DNA of 64,000 nucleotides from Acidobacteriota bacterium (GCA_016208495.1 JACQXX010000070.1:1-64000), one strand, 5' to 3'; numbered from the stretch's first letter, positions 34,434 to 44,434 are shown. Made by a program: numbers and translations. Notes: generated from the sequence alone by a model not told the origin.

Positions 34434-35783
34434 ATGATCGAAACTATGAATCTGGTACTCATTGGACTCAATCACAAAACCGCACCGGTTGAAATTCGCG
34501 AACGACTGGCATTTGGTTCGCAGATGCTCCCTCACGCCCTCCATCATCTGGTGGATCGAGCGAATGTGGAGGAGGGAATGATTGTCTCGACTTGCAACCG
34601 GGTTGAAGTACTGGCCAAAACGGCTGCTCATCCAAGCGAAGCACGACACATTATCACCCAGTTTTTGTACAATTATCACACACTGCCTCAATCTGAGGTA
34701 GCACCCCACCTGTATATTCATGAGGGGCAGCAGGCTGTCCGCCATGTTTTCCGAGTGGCTGCCAGTCTTGACTCGATGGTGGTTGGGGAGCCCCAAATTT
34801 TGGGGCAAGTCAAAGATGCCTACAACGAAGCCGTCAAAGCCGGAGTCGTTGGACGAACCCTGTATCGGCTCCTGCCGCGCGCGTTTTCGGTTGCCAAGCG
34901 AGTCCGGACTGAAACCGGGATTGCCTCATTTGCCGTGTCGCTGAGTTATGTGGCGGTTGAACTGGCTCGAAAAGTGTTTGAAGACCTGCGCACCAAAACC
35001 GCACTCCTGATCGGAGCTGGCGAAATGGCCGAACTGGCGGCCAAACATCTGGTGGCTTCGGGGATTCGCAAAGTCCTGGTTGCCAATCGGACCCCTGAAA
35101 ATGCCAAAAAACTGGCCGAATCGTTGGGTGGGAGTGACTGGATGACCTTAGAATCGTTGCCAGGTCGGCTTCACGAAGCGGACATCATCATTGCGTCAAC
35201 TGGGGCTGAGACCTACGTGGTTGATGCGATGATGGCGAGATGGGCGCTCGAAAAACGCCGAAATCGTCCGATGTTATTGATTGATATGTCGGTTCCGCGC
35301 AATATTGACCCCTCTATCGCTGACTATGACAATCTGTTTGTGTTTGATGTGGATGACCTGGAAAGCGTCATCGCGGCCAATTTGCGCGAGCGGCAACGGG
35401 AAGCTCAGCGGGCAGAAGGCATTATCGAGGTTGAAACCGAGCAGTTTGTCGCCTCTTTTCATGAATCTGACCTGGGCCCCACTGTGGCTGCCTTGAAATC
35501 TCGACTGACTCAACTTGCCCATACCGAATTTGAGCGTCAGCGGCGACACCTGGGAAATTTAACCCCTGAACAGGAAGAAGCCATCAAAACCATGTTGCTC
35601 GGGTCATTTGTCAACAAAGTCATGCATCCGATGATCCGTGGTTTGCGAGAAGCCGTCCATCAGGAAGATGGTCGGGTTGATTTGCGCCAGATTTTTGAAC
35701 TCGAACAACAGGTACATTGCCTGAAAGACGACCCGGAACCTGCGGAACAACGGGTGGCAAAGCCTGACAAAATGACAAGGTGA
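34434..35783 (+). CDS. hemA: Glutamyl-tRNA reductase
   Basis: The enzyme reduces glutamate on tRNA-Glu to glutamate-1-semialdehyde with NADPH, the first committed step of tetrapyrrole synthesis. The 449 residues show the three usual parts: catalytic domain with GLNHKTAPVEIRERL, VSTCNRVE (active Cys) and VVGEPQILGQVKDAY; the NADPH domain with LIGAGEMAELAAKHL and LVANRTPENA; and the helical dimerisation domain. ATG 34446 matches the common family start slightly better. The last residues, DKMTR, and the TGA stop are encoded by a TGACAAGG octamer array, so the natural C terminus has been replaced or extended by repeat DNA. hemC follows. Confidence 0.97.
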   Translation: MIETMNLVLIGLNHKTAPVEIRERLAFGSQMLPHALHHLVDRANVEEGMIVSTCNRVEVLAKTAAHPSEARHIITQFLYNYHTLPQSEVAPHLYIHEGQQAVRHVFRVAASLDSMVVGEPQILGQVKDAYNEAVKAGVVGRTLYRLLPRAFSVAKRVRTETGIASFAVSLSYVAVELARKVFEDLRTKTALLIGAGEMAELAAKHLVASGIRKVLVANRTPENAKKLAESLGGSDWMTLESLPGRLHEADIIIASTGAETYVVDAMMARWALEKRRNRPMLLIDMSVPRNIDPSIADYDNLFVFDVDDLESVIAANLRERQREAQRAEGIIEVETEQFVASFHESDLGPTVAALKSRLTQLAHTEFERQRRHLGNLTPEQEEAIKTMLLGSFVNKVMHPMIRGLREAVHQEDGRVDLRQIFELEQQVHCLKDDPEPAEQRVAKPDKMTR

Positions 35784-35837
35784 CAAAGTGACAAAGTGAC
35801 AAGGTGACAGGGGACAAAGTGACAAAATGACAGGGGG
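35765..35837. repeat. TGACAAGG octamer array overlapping the hemA stop
   Basis: About nine copies of TGACAAGG / TGACAAAG, partly degenerate. The copy at 35781 supplies the TGA stop codon of hemA. Confidence 0.92.
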
Positions 35838-35937
35838 ATTTTTTCACCTTCATCCCTAGCTCTTCCACACCGCAGGCCGTAACCAACCTGCCTCAATTCA
35901 GCCACTGCTCTGCGGCGAAAACTGACAACTGATCGGG

Positions 35938-35995
35938 ACCGTGGGCTGCGCACCACGGCTATTACACAACGACCCTTCGGGCCTAAAACTCCTTA
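35938..35995. repeat. Dispersed hairpin repeat (GCCGTGG family), copy 3, inverted
   Basis: GACCGTGGGC TGCGCACCACGGCTAT followed by CACAACGACCCTTCGGGCC is the reverse complement of the copies at 14592 and 25672. It lies in the 308-base gap between hemA and hemC; TCATCCC heptamers follow at 36055-36076. Confidence 0.8.
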
Positions 35996-36091
35996 TCCTG
36001 ACGCATATGGGGTGACAGGTGACAATATAACAGGGTGAAAAAGGTGGTTTCTTTCATCCCTCATCCCTCATCCTTTCGAAGAACCCCAAAC

Positions 36092-37048
36092 ATGACATCT
36101 TCCCACTTATCTCGACTCGACGCTGATTTGATTATTGGCTCACGCGGCAGTGCGCTTGCACTCTGGCAGGCCAACTGGGTCAAAGCTCAATTAGAAGCCA
36201 CCGTGCCTGACCGCCGGGTGGCAATTGAAATTATTAAAACCACTGGCGATAAGATTTTAGATGCCCCGCTCTCCAAAATTGGCGGGAAAGGCTTGTTCAC
36301 CAAAGAAATTGAAGAGGCGTTGCTGGCTGGAAGCATTGATCTGGCCGTCCATAGCCTCAAGGATTTGCCGACAGTGTTGCCCGATGGATTGGGCTTAGGC
36401 GCGATTACCCGGCGTGAGGATGTTCGGGACGCGTTGGTTGCCCGGTCTGGCATTCGATCACTGGCTGAACTTCCACATGCGGCGATAGTTGGGACAAGTA
36501 GTTTGCGGCGCCAGGCCCAATTGCGCCTGCGCCGACCTGATGTTGAAATAAAAGATTTGCGGGGAAACGTTGATACCCGGCTGCGAAAGCTCCGTGAAGG
36601 CCAGTATGATGCGATTATTCTGGCAGCCGCTGGAATCACCCGGCTTGGATTGGCCGATCAAATTACCGAATACTTGTCGGCTGAGTTTATGTTGCCGGCA
36701 GTTGGTCAGGGAGCGCTGGCTATTGAAATTCGAGAGAATGACACGATCACAGGTGAGGCCGTCGGAGCACTGAACCACCAGGAAACCCGGCTGGCATGCG
36801 AAGCCGAGCGAGCCTTTCTGGCTGCGCTTGGTGGTGGATGCCAGGTCCCCATTGCAGCAACCGCAACGGTTGATGGCGATAGCCTTCGTTTGTGTGGGTT
36901 AGTGGCAAGCGTTGAAGGGCGTTCGGTGGTGCAAGGGGAACAGGTTGGAAGCGCCGTTGATGCGGTTCATCTGGGCCAAAATTTGGCCCAAACTCTCCTG
37001 ATGATGGGGGCACGAGAACTTCTGAATGAAGAAACCACTAACCACTAA
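36092..37048 (+). CDS. hemC: Porphobilinogen deaminase
   Basis: This enzyme joins four porphobilinogens into hydroxymethylbilane. ATG 36092 is chosen: the 19 codons upstream in frame are TCATCCC-type repeat DNA. The protein of 318 residues has all family marks: [17 protein letters not shown] at the start, [57 protein letters not shown] and GGGCQVPIA with the Cys that carries the dipyrromethane cofactor. The terminal TTNH and the TAA stop are encoded by an AACCACT array. hemD and hemB are not in the window. Confidence 0.97.
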   Translation: MTSSHLSRLDADLIIGSRGSALALWQANWVKAQLEATVPDRRVAIEIIKTTGDKILDAPLSKIGGKGLFTKEIEEALLAGSIDLAVHSLKDLPTVLPDGLGLGAITRREDVRDALVARSGIRSLAELPHAAIVGTSSLRRQAQLRLRRPDVEIKDLRGNVDTRLRKLREGQYDAIILAAAGITRLGLADQITEYLSAEFMLPAVGQGALAIEIRENDTITGEAVGALNHQETRLACEAERAFLAALGGGCQVPIAATATVDGDSLRLCGLVASVEGRSVVQGEQVGSAVDAVHLGQNLAQTLLMMGARELLNEETTNH

Positions 37049-37085
37049 CCACTAACCACTAACCACTAACCACTAACCACTAACC
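37033..37085. repeat. AACCACT heptamer array overlapping the hemC stop
   Basis: Seven and a half exact copies. The second copy supplies the TAA stop codon of hemC (37046-37048). Confidence 0.95.
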
Positions 37086-37107
37086 ATTTTCTTCATTCTT
37101 CATTTTC

Positions 37108-37539
37108 TTATCGCGGATCCAGGCCCTTCATCATTTCGCGGAACCGGGTGATTCGTTCTTTGCCATCGGGCATCCGTTCGATGAGTTGTTCCAGTTGGGA
37201 AAGGTATTGAGGACCAAAAAACTGGCGTAATTCGGATAAAAATGGCTCCACCTTGGCAAAAACGGCGAGGTGTTCGCCATTGCAATCCAGGAAGAGTTCT
37301 TCATTGAGTGCGCCACGGTTGACCAGTGAGGCAGCCATTTCCCAATAACTGGTGACCTGGCGAAAGTAGGCGCCTGGCTCCGGGTTATCCCGATCCGTTA
37401 AAATTGCCCGAATGTCATCAACTGATGACGGAAAAAACAAAAACAAATAATAGTTTCGTGCCTGCCGCATAACGTCTTCGCGACGCAATTCATAGAGCTT
37501 CAAAATCAACTGGGCGTCTTCGTGAGTTGCTGATTTCAT
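37108..37539 (-). CDS. Hypothetical alpha-helical protein
   Basis: A 143-residue soluble protein that I do not assign to a family with confidence; its helices (ELRREDVMRQARNYYLF, YFRQVTSYWEMAASLVNRG, LNEELFLDCNGEHLAVFAKV) are reminiscent of DUF4760. An AAAGGAA site precedes the ATG. No signal peptide or membrane helix. It lies directly downstream of the propeller kinase on the same strand but after 71 bases, so a functional link is open. Confidence 0.7.
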   Translation of the reverse strand: MKSATHEDAQLILKLYELRREDVMRQARNYYLFLFFPSSVDDIRAILTDRDNPEPGAYFRQVTSYWEMAASLVNRGALNEELFLDCNGEHLAVFAKVEPFLSELRQFFGPQYLSQLEQLIERMPDGKERITRFREMMKGLDPR

Positions 37540-37610
37540 AAGTATTCAAATTCCTTTCTCTGATCATGGATTGCTAAGTCATTGTTGGAAAAAGCGTAAT
37601 TGACCACTGC

Positions 37611-40600
37611 CTATTGTTTCAATTCTTCATTCTCAACCCGCTGCAGCCGATCTGATGAGGTTATAATCGGCAGCATAATCGTGAAACTCGTCCCCACTCC
37701 AAGCTGGCTTCGAACCGAAATATTGCCCCCATGAGCCGCCACAATGCGCTTGACAATCGCGAGTCCGAGACCGACGCCGAGCCGGGCTTTTCCGGACTGA
37801 GCCTGATGATAGGGGTCAAACAAATAGGGCAAGTCTTCGGCGGGGATTCCTTCGCCGGTGTCGGTGATGGTGATGAGCAGCTTGGTAATTCCGGTTTCGA
37901 CGCCCTGGCCCTGAACCGTGCGTGACTCAAGGACAATTCCTCCGCCAGGCTGGGTAAATTTGATGGCATTGGAAAACAGGTTGCTAAACACCCGCCCCAG
38001 TTTTTCCTGGTCGGCAAAGAGTGAGGGCAAATCAGGTTCAATGCGATAGGTAACCGAAATGGTGTGGGCTGCTGCCGCCACCCGAGCTTCTTCGGCGCAT
38101 TCCCGGAGGAGTTTTTCAGTATCAATAAAGGATTTGCGGAGCGTGATCCCCTGCGTTTCAGAGCGAAAGACTTCGAGGACCTCGTTAATCAACGCCAGTA
38201 TTTTGTCAATGCTGCGTTCTGAAGCCGTGACCAGGGGCATCAAGGTGCTTTGTTGGATGCTTTCTTCGACTTCAAACAATTCAAGGGTTGCCTTGACCAC
38301 ACTGAGCGGAGACTTCAGATCATGGACGAGCATGGCGGTAAAGTTGACCTTGATTTGATCGAGTTCCCGGAGTTTGAGATTGGCTTCCGCCAGCTCATTT
38401 TTCTGCGCGACGACTTGAGCGGTACGTTCGGCAACTTTGGCTTCCAGTTCCTGGGTTCGACGTTGTAAGACCCGCAGTCGAAAGCGAAACAGGGCAAAGA
38501 TGGCCCCGGTGGCCACCAGCGCATAGACCACATAGGCTGGCCAGGAGCGCCAGGGCGCCGGGCGAATCTCAAATTGGACGGCAACCGGGCCCGTTACATT
38601 CCCCGCATAGTCCTTTCCCCACACTTGAAAGCAATACTCACCTTCACCCAGGTTTAAATATTCTTTTTTGAAATCAGTTGTCCAGGCAGTGGGCGATGCC
38701 TCGATCCCAACCAGTTGGGTTTGAAATCGGGTGTCACCCTCACGAAAAAATGAAAGCAGTGCATATTCAAAGGACAGGTTGTTTTCAGTGTGCCTGAGTG
38801 ATCCAATCGCCTGAGGTGTTGCTGGCTGGCCGCCAACTAGAATGCGTTCGAGGAAAAGAGGTTTTGGGGAGGTATCTGGAATTTCTTTGGTTGGATCAAA
38901 CACAACCGCACCCGCAATTGTGCCAAACCAGAGCCGACCCTGATGATCAACAAACGAAGCCCCACGATTACATTCATTGCTTGGCAATCCATCTTCAAGC
39001 AAAAACGATTCAACTGCATAGTCTTGCAGGGAAACGGATTGAGCCGTAAGGCGGATAATTCCCCGGTTGGTTGAAAAGTACATCCGGTGGCGAGAGTCCT
39101 CACGAATCTGGTACACCGTGTCGTCAGGCAGTGCCGGACTGGTGGTTTCAGTAAAATTCTTCCAGGTAGGGGTCGAGGCTGACAGGTCAAGTCGGGAAAC
39201 CCCGCCGCGGGTTCCAATCCAGAGAAAGTGCGAACCGGTATCCGGGCGTGATTCGCACAGGCTCAGGATGTGATCGTACACCAGTCCGTTTTGGCGGGTA
39301 TAGACCGTCCATTGCTGGTTTTCAAATCGTGCCAGTCCGGCTGTGGTTGCTGCCCAGACAACTTGCTGACCATTTTGATTGGCTGTGACCAGCAATTGGG
39401 TAACCGTATTGCTCGGTAAGCCCGATTCGGTGGTATAGGTGGTGACGGTGCCGTTGTTGAAGTGGAGTAGCCCGTTACTTAACCCAACCCAGACTTCGCC
39501 TGGTTTCTCTGACGCATTCAAGCCCGGCGAGAGTGACATCACCCCACCCGTAGTCGGGTTGAGTTGGATTGGAATTTTTTTCCACACTTGATCAGACAAT
39601 TCAAACAAACCGCCATTGGATCCATACCAGAGCTTCTTTTTTCCATCAGTCGTCGTGATTTCGCTCAGAACCCACCCGACACTATTGGGAATGACAGAAT
39701 GGTTTTCAAAACTGGTCCACTGCCCATTTTCAAATTTCGAGAGTGCTCCACCAAGCCCACCTCCAAATGAACCAAACCAGAACGTCGGAGGTCCATCCGG
39801 TCGCACGCTTTCCAGAATTGAAAGCACAAATGGATTCGGAAGCCCGGCCTGGGTATCAATCGCGAGCCATTTTCCTTCGACCAGCCGGGACAGCCCGCCA
39901 AGGGTGCCAATGAAGAGAATGGGAGTTGAATCCCCAGATTTGATTTCCAGAAGCTGGTACACAAAGTTATGGGGCAATCCCTTCCGGGTATCAAAAAGCG
40001 CCCATTGTCCATTGTGATATTTCAACAGGCCGGCATTGGTTCCAACCCAGAGGATGTTTTGTCCCTGAGCGTCAGTGGTTGCCAGAGTCGTCACAATGTG
40101 TGGCAGTTGAGTTCCAAACAGTGAGCGGGGCAACTCAATTTGTGTCCAGACAGTATCCAACTGCCAGATAGTTCTGCCAACTGTCACCCACAACCGGGCT
40201 GTTCCTTCCCGATCAATAAGTGGGGAAATATTCGACAGCGGAATATTGGAAAGTTCTTCAGGGAGACTGTTTCTGAGCCAATCCAAGCCTGAATTTTGGT
40301 AAATCTGTTGGTTTCGTGTCCCAATCCAGACCTGAGGTTTCCCATTTGGGGCGGTTGCTTCGGCAAACGTGGTCACCCAATCGCCTGGGTGTTTGGGGAA
40401 ACTTTCCAGCGGATGCCACTGCCCCTGCTCAAAAACAAGGACCTCACCATTCGTGGTGGCAACCACGAGTGTTCGCTGATTTTGAGGGAGAACCGGTAAG
40501 ACGCGAGCCGCGCTGATCGTGGACGTTGTGGCCTTGGGCGGCGCAATCGAAAAATACTGCCAGGTCCCATCTTGTTGATTGAGGCAGCAGATATCATCCT

Positions 40601-40973
40601 TGTCAGTGGTAAACCAGATGCGATCTTCGGGGGCGGGGCAAATATGCTGGACAAAATTGGAGACTGCTTCCTTTGGAAGGCGAACCGTCGTCCATTGGCG
40701 GCCATTGTAATAGGCTGCACCATCCTGGGTGCCAATCCAGAGATAGCCACGGGGATCAATTGCCAACGCCTGGATTGTATTTTGAGGTAGCCCATCCCGG
40801 TCGGTGTACGTCCTGAAAAATGGTCGTCCGAGCGTGGCCAGATCGGAGATGGGTGTTGATACGACTGACGGTACCGGGCGTTCAGGTGGTACGGCCAGCG
40901 TTGTTAGCCAGGTGAAGCCAACCATGCCGCACAGCACCGCAAGTATGATGCAAATCCTGATTCGGGGTCTCAT
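37611..40973 (-). CDS. Propeller sensor histidine kinase
   Basis: A 1120-residue membrane histidine kinase. In order: N-terminal signal/membrane helix (about 8-28), a periplasmic two-component-regulator double propeller (about 50-700, repeated LWIGT.GG.. blades), a Y_Y_Y domain (about 735-800), a membrane helix (about 808-828), a coiled coil, then HisKA with AMLVHDLKSPLS (His884) and HATPase_c with NLFSNAIKFTQPGG (N box), ITDTGEGIPAEDLPYLFDPY (G1/F) and GVGLGLAIVKRIV (G2). Unlike many such propeller kinases it has no receiver or AraC domain, so its response regulator must be encoded elsewhere. It shares the propeller type with the NTPase fusion at 0.2 kb. Confidence 0.95.
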   Translation of the reverse strand: MRPRIRICIILAVLCGMVGFTWLTTLAVPPERPVPSVVSTPISDLATLGRPFFRTYTDRDGLPQNTIQALAIDPRGYLWIGTQDGAAYYNGRQWTTVRLPKEAVSNFVQHICPAPEDRIWFTTDKDDICCLNQQDGTWQYFSIAPPKATTSTISAARVLPVLPQNQRTLVVATTNGEVLVFEQGQWHPLESFPKHPGDWVTTFAEATAPNGKPQVWIGTRNQQIYQNSGLDWLRNSLPEELSNIPLSNISPLIDREGTARLWVTVGRTIWQLDTVWTQIELPRSLFGTQLPHIVTTLATTDAQGQNILWVGTNAGLLKYHNGQWALFDTRKGLPHNFVYQLLEIKSGDSTPILFIGTLGGLSRLVEGKWLAIDTQAGLPNPFVLSILESVRPDGPPTFWFGSFGGGLGGALSKFENGQWTSFENHSVIPNSVGWVLSEITTTDGKKKLWYGSNGGLFELSDQVWKKIPIQLNPTTGGVMSLSPGLNASEKPGEVWVGLSNGLLHFNNGTVTTYTTESGLPSNTVTQLLVTANQNGQQVVWAATTAGLARFENQQWTVYTRQNGLVYDHILSLCESRPDTGSHFLWIGTRGGVSRLDLSASTPTWKNFTETTSPALPDDTVYQIREDSRHRMYFSTNRGIIRLTAQSVSLQDYAVESFLLEDGLPSNECNRGASFVDHQGRLWFGTIAGAVVFDPTKEIPDTSPKPLFLERILVGGQPATPQAIGSLRHTENNLSFEYALLSFFREGDTRFQTQLVGIEASPTAWTTDFKKEYLNLGEGEYCFQVWGKDYAGNVTGPVAVQFEIRPAPWRSWPAYVVYALVATGAIFALFRFRLRVLQRRTQELEAKVAERTAQVVAQKNELAEANLKLRELDQIKVNFTAMLVHDLKSPLSVVKATLELFEVEESIQQSTLMPLVTASERSIDKILALINEVLEVFRSETQGITLRKSFIDTEKLLRECAEEARVAAAAHTISVTYRIEPDLPSLFADQEKLGRVFSNLFSNAIKFTQPGGGIVLESRTVQGQGVETGITKLLITITDTGEGIPAEDLPYLFDPYHQAQSGKARLGVGLGLAIVKRIVAAHGGNISVRSQLGVGTSFTIMLPIITSSDRLQRVENEELKQ

Positions 40974-41246
40974 GAGGATGAGCGGAAATCGGAAAATGGA
41001 ATGTTAGAATGGCGCTGAAGGGACAAGACTCCTTCATTTACCTGAAACCGTGGTGAGACACAAGAGGGAGGGGGTTTTTACTGAAGGTTCTGACTTCAAT
41101 TGGGTCTTTGACAAGAGCGGGAATCGTGCCGAACTTGTTGCCAAATTTCGACTTGCCACGTATGCTTTCGCGCGCATTTTATTCGTCCCCCATACCTCTT
41201 GGACGAATCCATTTTTCATACATGTCAGAATAGAAGGGAATTGTTT

Positions 41247-42170
41247 ATGGGTCGTAAAAAAGTCACTGTTGTCGGTGCGGGCAACGTCGGTGCAACTGTT
41301 GCCGAACTGGTTGCATTGAAAGAACTTGCGGATGTTGTTCTGATTGATATCGTCGAAGGTTTGCCACAGGGAAAAGCCCTGGATATGAATGAAATGGCAC
41401 CGGTCGAAGGCTATGATGCGCTGTTGACTGGGTCAACTTCATATGAGGCGAGTGCCAATTCCGATATCGTTGTCATCACCTCTGGGAAACCACGTCGGCC
41501 AGGCATGAGCCGCGATGATCTGGTCGAAGAAAACAAAAAGATTGTGGCGGCGGTCACCGAACAGATTGCCAAATATTCGCCCAATGCCATTCTGGTGATG
41601 GTTGCCAACCCGCTCGATGCCATGTGTACCGTCGCGCAACGAGTTTCCGGCTTTCCACGCAATCGCGTGATCGGGATGGCGGGTGTGCTCGACTCGGCCC
41701 GCATGCGGTTTTTCCTGGCTGAAGCCCTCAACGTGTCGGTTGAAAACATCACGGCGTTTGTGCTTGGCGGTCACGGTGACACGATGGTGCCGCTGCCACG
41801 CTATTCAACCTGTGCTGGCATTCCGATTCCGGAATTGCTTGCTGCCGAAACGATTGAAGCGATTATGAACCGGACTCGCAACGGCGGCGCCGAAGTCGTC
41901 AAGCTGCTCGGCACCTCTGCCTGGTATGCTCCGGCGTCAGCTTCGGTTGAAATGGTGGAAGCGATTCTCAAGGACAAGAAGAAAATTCTGCCTTGTGCCG
42001 CCTTGCTTGAAGGCGAATATGGTTACAATGGACTGTTTATTGGCGTTCCAGTCAAACTGGGGGCCAATGGGATCGAGCAGATCATTGAAATCAGCCTGAC
42101 TCCGGAAGAAAAAGCCGCGCTGGATAAATCAGCCGCGGCGGTTCAGGAACTGGTTGATTTGTTGAAGTAA
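41247..42170 (+). CDS. mdh: Malate dehydrogenase (LDH-like type)
   Basis: Catalyses malate + NAD to oxaloacetate + NADH in the citric acid cycle. ATG 41247 follows GAAGGGAA at a suitable distance; the open frame begins earlier (41199). The 307 residues have the NAD fold [12 protein letters not shown], an acidic residue ending strand 2 (LIDIVEG), the substrate loop [38 protein letters not shown] and [10 protein letters not shown] with the catalytic His. Two Arg in the loop favour malate over lactate. Alone between two non-coding gaps. Confidence 0.95.
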   Translation: MGRKKVTVVGAGNVGATVAELVALKELADVVLIDIVEGLPQGKALDMNEMAPVEGYDALLTGSTSYEASANSDIVVITSGKPRRPGMSRDDLVEENKKIVAAVTEQIAKYSPNAILVMVANPLDAMCTVAQRVSGFPRNRVIGMAGVLDSARMRFFLAEALNVSVENITAFVLGGHGDTMVPLPRYSTCAGIPIPELLAAETIEAIMNRTRNGGAEVVKLLGTSAWYAPASASVEMVEAILKDKKKILPCAALLEGEYGYNGLFIGVPVKLGANGIEQIIEISLTPEEKAALDKSAAAVQELVDLLK

Positions 42171-42422
42171 TGGTTTGGAAATAAGGGGGATGTCAGATCT
42201 GTTGAGCTGGCTTTCCCCTTTGGTTTTTCCCGAGATTCCCATCTCTGGTTGTTCCTGAACCCAGGTTCATTTCCCGCCTATCCTCACGGGAATCATTCCC
42301 ATTTTCTGTCATTGATATGCCTTTATTTCCACAGGCTTGGATTTTTGCAGCCTGTCCGCTGGAGGTGTCGTTGCCTGTGATTTTTGAAGCGAAGCCATGA
42401 TCGAGGAGTTACGGAGTCGAAA

Positions 42423-43481
42423 ATGCTATCTGAAGTTTGGAAACAACTCGTTGAGAATGTGTGGTTTACCTTTTGGATCTCAGTATTGACTGGGATTTTG
42501 GGGGAAATCGGATTCCGCTATTTTTATAAGTGGTTTCGGGATTTTACCGAAAGCACTGAAACCCAGCTTGATAATATCTTACTGGCTCGGATGCACTACC
42601 CGATGCGGATCGCCGTCTGGTTGGGGGCGGTACTGGTCTTTCTGCACTGGCAACCCCAGTTTTCGACCTCGATCATTCGCAAAGTAATTGATGTCGTTGA
42701 GGTTGGACTGATTCTCTACATCATTGTCGAAACGCTGGAAACGCTTGGGGTTGATTATTTTTTGGTGGAACGCCGGAAGGTTGATATTCCCTGGCTGTTG
42801 CGCGACATCGGGCGGGTTTTGATTTTCAGCATTCTGGGAATTGTGCTCATCCAGAATGTGTTTGGGGCGGATTTAACCCCGTTTTTGGCGACTTCGACCG
42901 TCATCAGCGTGGTTTTAGGGCTGGCGCTTCAGAGTACGCTGGGCAATTTGTTTGCCGGTATTGCGCTTCACCTGGAGCGCCCGCTTCGACTGGGAGATTG
43001 GATCCTCTACCGCACCTTCGAAGGGAAAGTGGTCCAGATGGGTTGGCGTTCCGTTACCTTGCAAAACTTCGATGGTGACCTGATTACGGTGCCCAATCAT
43101 GCGATTTCAACCGCCGACGTGGTGAATTTTTATGCGCCAACCAGGTTGCACGCCCGAAAGCTCCGAATCCTGGTCAAGCATCAGGTATCACCGGAACAAG
43201 TCGAGGAAGCTGTGATGCTGGCGATTGAGCAGGTGCCGCAAGTCCTCAAGGACCAGCCCATCAAAGTTTGGCTGGTTGAATACTCACCCGTGGCGATTCA
43301 TTACACAGTGAAATTCTGGATCGAGGATTTTGCTTTTCACGACGACATCGAGAGCCATTTAATGAAGCAGTTCTGGCATGCTTTTGCCAAACTTGGGCTT
43401 GAGCATCCGCTGGCGGTTTCAGTTTTGCTGCCCACCACCAAAGATGAATGGCTGGGAATCAAGTCAGTACCACCCGCGTGA
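42423..43481 (+). CDS. MscS-family mechanosensitive channel
   Basis: ATG 42423 follows ACGGAG at 7 bases; the open frame extends to a TTG at 42384. The 352 residues have about four membrane helices (up to about 165) and then the MscS core: the pore helix with TPFLATSTVISVVLGLALQSTLGNLFAGIALH, the beta domain RLGDWILYRTFEGKVVQMGWR and LITVPNHAIS, and an alpha/beta C-terminal domain. It should release solutes on hypo-osmotic shock. The last codons (KSVPPA) and the TGA stop lie within the left arm of a hairpin repeat, so the C terminus is repeat-derived. Confidence 0.92.
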   Translation: MLSEVWKQLVENVWFTFWISVLTGILGEIGFRYFYKWFRDFTESTETQLDNILLARMHYPMRIAVWLGAVLVFLHWQPQFSTSIIRKVIDVVEVGLILYIIVETLETLGVDYFLVERRKVDIPWLLRDIGRVLIFSILGIVLIQNVFGADLTPFLATSTVISVVLGLALQSTLGNLFAGIALHLERPLRLGDWILYRTFEGKVVQMGWRSVTLQNFDGDLITVPNHAISTADVVNFYAPTRLHARKLRILVKHQVSPEQVEEAVMLAIEQVPQVLKDQPIKVWLVEYSPVAIHYTVKFWIEDFAFHDDIESHLMKQFWHAFAKLGLEHPLAVSVLLPTTKDEWLGIKSVPPA

Positions 43482-43535
43482 GCGGGTGGGTTTGGGCACA
43501 ACCAGGCCCACCCACTGACGCGGGTGGTACTGACT
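43462..43535. terminator. 29-bp-arm inverted repeat between convergent genes
   Basis: Left arm 43462-43490, right arm 43507-43535, two mismatches, 16-base loop. It joins the end of the MscS gene (stop TGA at 43479-43481 inside the left arm) to the end of the methyltransferase gene on the other strand (stop at 43535-43537 touching the right arm). A hairpin this strong could end both transcripts. No clear T-run is present, so the terminator role is inferred. Confidence 0.65.
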
Positions 43536-44434
43536 CACCTGGGTTTGCGCAAGACCGCCACCACGCGATGGGTAAACATTTCCTGGATGAAGGGAATCGT
43601 TGCCAGCCAGACAAAAAACCAGCCGTAATATTTCATTTTCCAGGCGTGGTACCGCCGGTTGGCTTTGGTAAAAAGCGGCAGGCAGGTGAAGGTGTCAACC
43701 TCAAATCCAGATTGTTGGAGCATGGCGCGAAATGATCGAATCGTCAGGCCATTAAGCGAATACAAAATATGGCCAGGATAAAGCGCCAGCGGTTGGAACG
43801 TCCCTTTTCGACTGGCCAGGATTTCGTCAATTGCCTGCAACAGTGTCGAGGCGGAAAACAGCACGCTGGCATAAGGCATGTGCGAGACATAGCCTTCCAG
43901 GTGGGCACCGGTTGGATGATGGTATGGCGGAAAAACAAGCCAGAATTCGCCGCCTGGTTTGAGCACTCGAAAGCATTCGGCCAAACATTGCTGCGGATTT
44001 TGAACGTGCTCAAAGACGTCATAACAAAAAATGGCGTCAAGGCTGGCGGATTCAAACGGCAGCGATTCGCCGACACCAGCCACAAACGACACACTGGTTG
44101 TCTCTTTGCGTCGGGCAAATTCGCGGGCACAATCCACAATGCGCTGGTCAATTTCAATACCAATGGTGGTTCCCTGGATTTTCTGCTGAAAGGCAACTGT
44201 CCGCCCGCCAAAGCCGCAGCCCAGGTCGAGCAGTGTTTTCCCCAGGGGAAGCGGCCTGTTTTCAAACAGTTTCAAAAAACCACTGGTGAGTTCGTCGTTG
44301 AATTCTTCTTGAGCCCGACCAAGGCCACTTTCAAGCGTGAGTTGGTCAAGCGGGAGGTAATCGGGTGAGGGAAAAGCCGGAGCCAAACGAAGATACGCTT
44401 TGGCCAGCCCCACCCACAGTGTATGGATAACCAT
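43535..44434 (-). CDS. Class I SAM-dependent methyltransferase
   Basis: A 299-residue protein with the class I fold: motif I LLDLGCGFGGRTVAF (about 73-87), motif II acidic end GIEIDQRIVD, GVGESLPFESASLDAIFCYDVFEHV (motifs III/IV), and LKPGGEFWLVFPPY. Substrate unknown. The C-terminal third ends with a hydrophobic helix (YYGWFFVWLATIPFIQE), which suggests a lipid, quinone or membrane substrate. It is divergent from the second MscS gene (37-base gap) and convergent with the first. Confidence 0.9.
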   Translation of the reverse strand: MVIHTLWVGLAKAYLRLAPAFPSPDYLPLDQLTLESGLGRAQEEFNDELTSGFLKLFENRPLPLGKTLLDLGCGFGGRTVAFQQKIQGTTIGIEIDQRIVDCAREFARRKETTSVSFVAGVGESLPFESASLDAIFCYDVFEHVQNPQQCLAECFRVLKPGGEFWLVFPPYHHPTGAHLEGYVSHMPYASVLFSASTLLQAIDEILASRKGTFQPLALYPGHILYSLNGLTIRSFRAMLQQSGFEVDTFTCLPLFTKANRRYHAWKMKYYGWFFVWLATIPFIQEMFTHRVVAVLRKPR

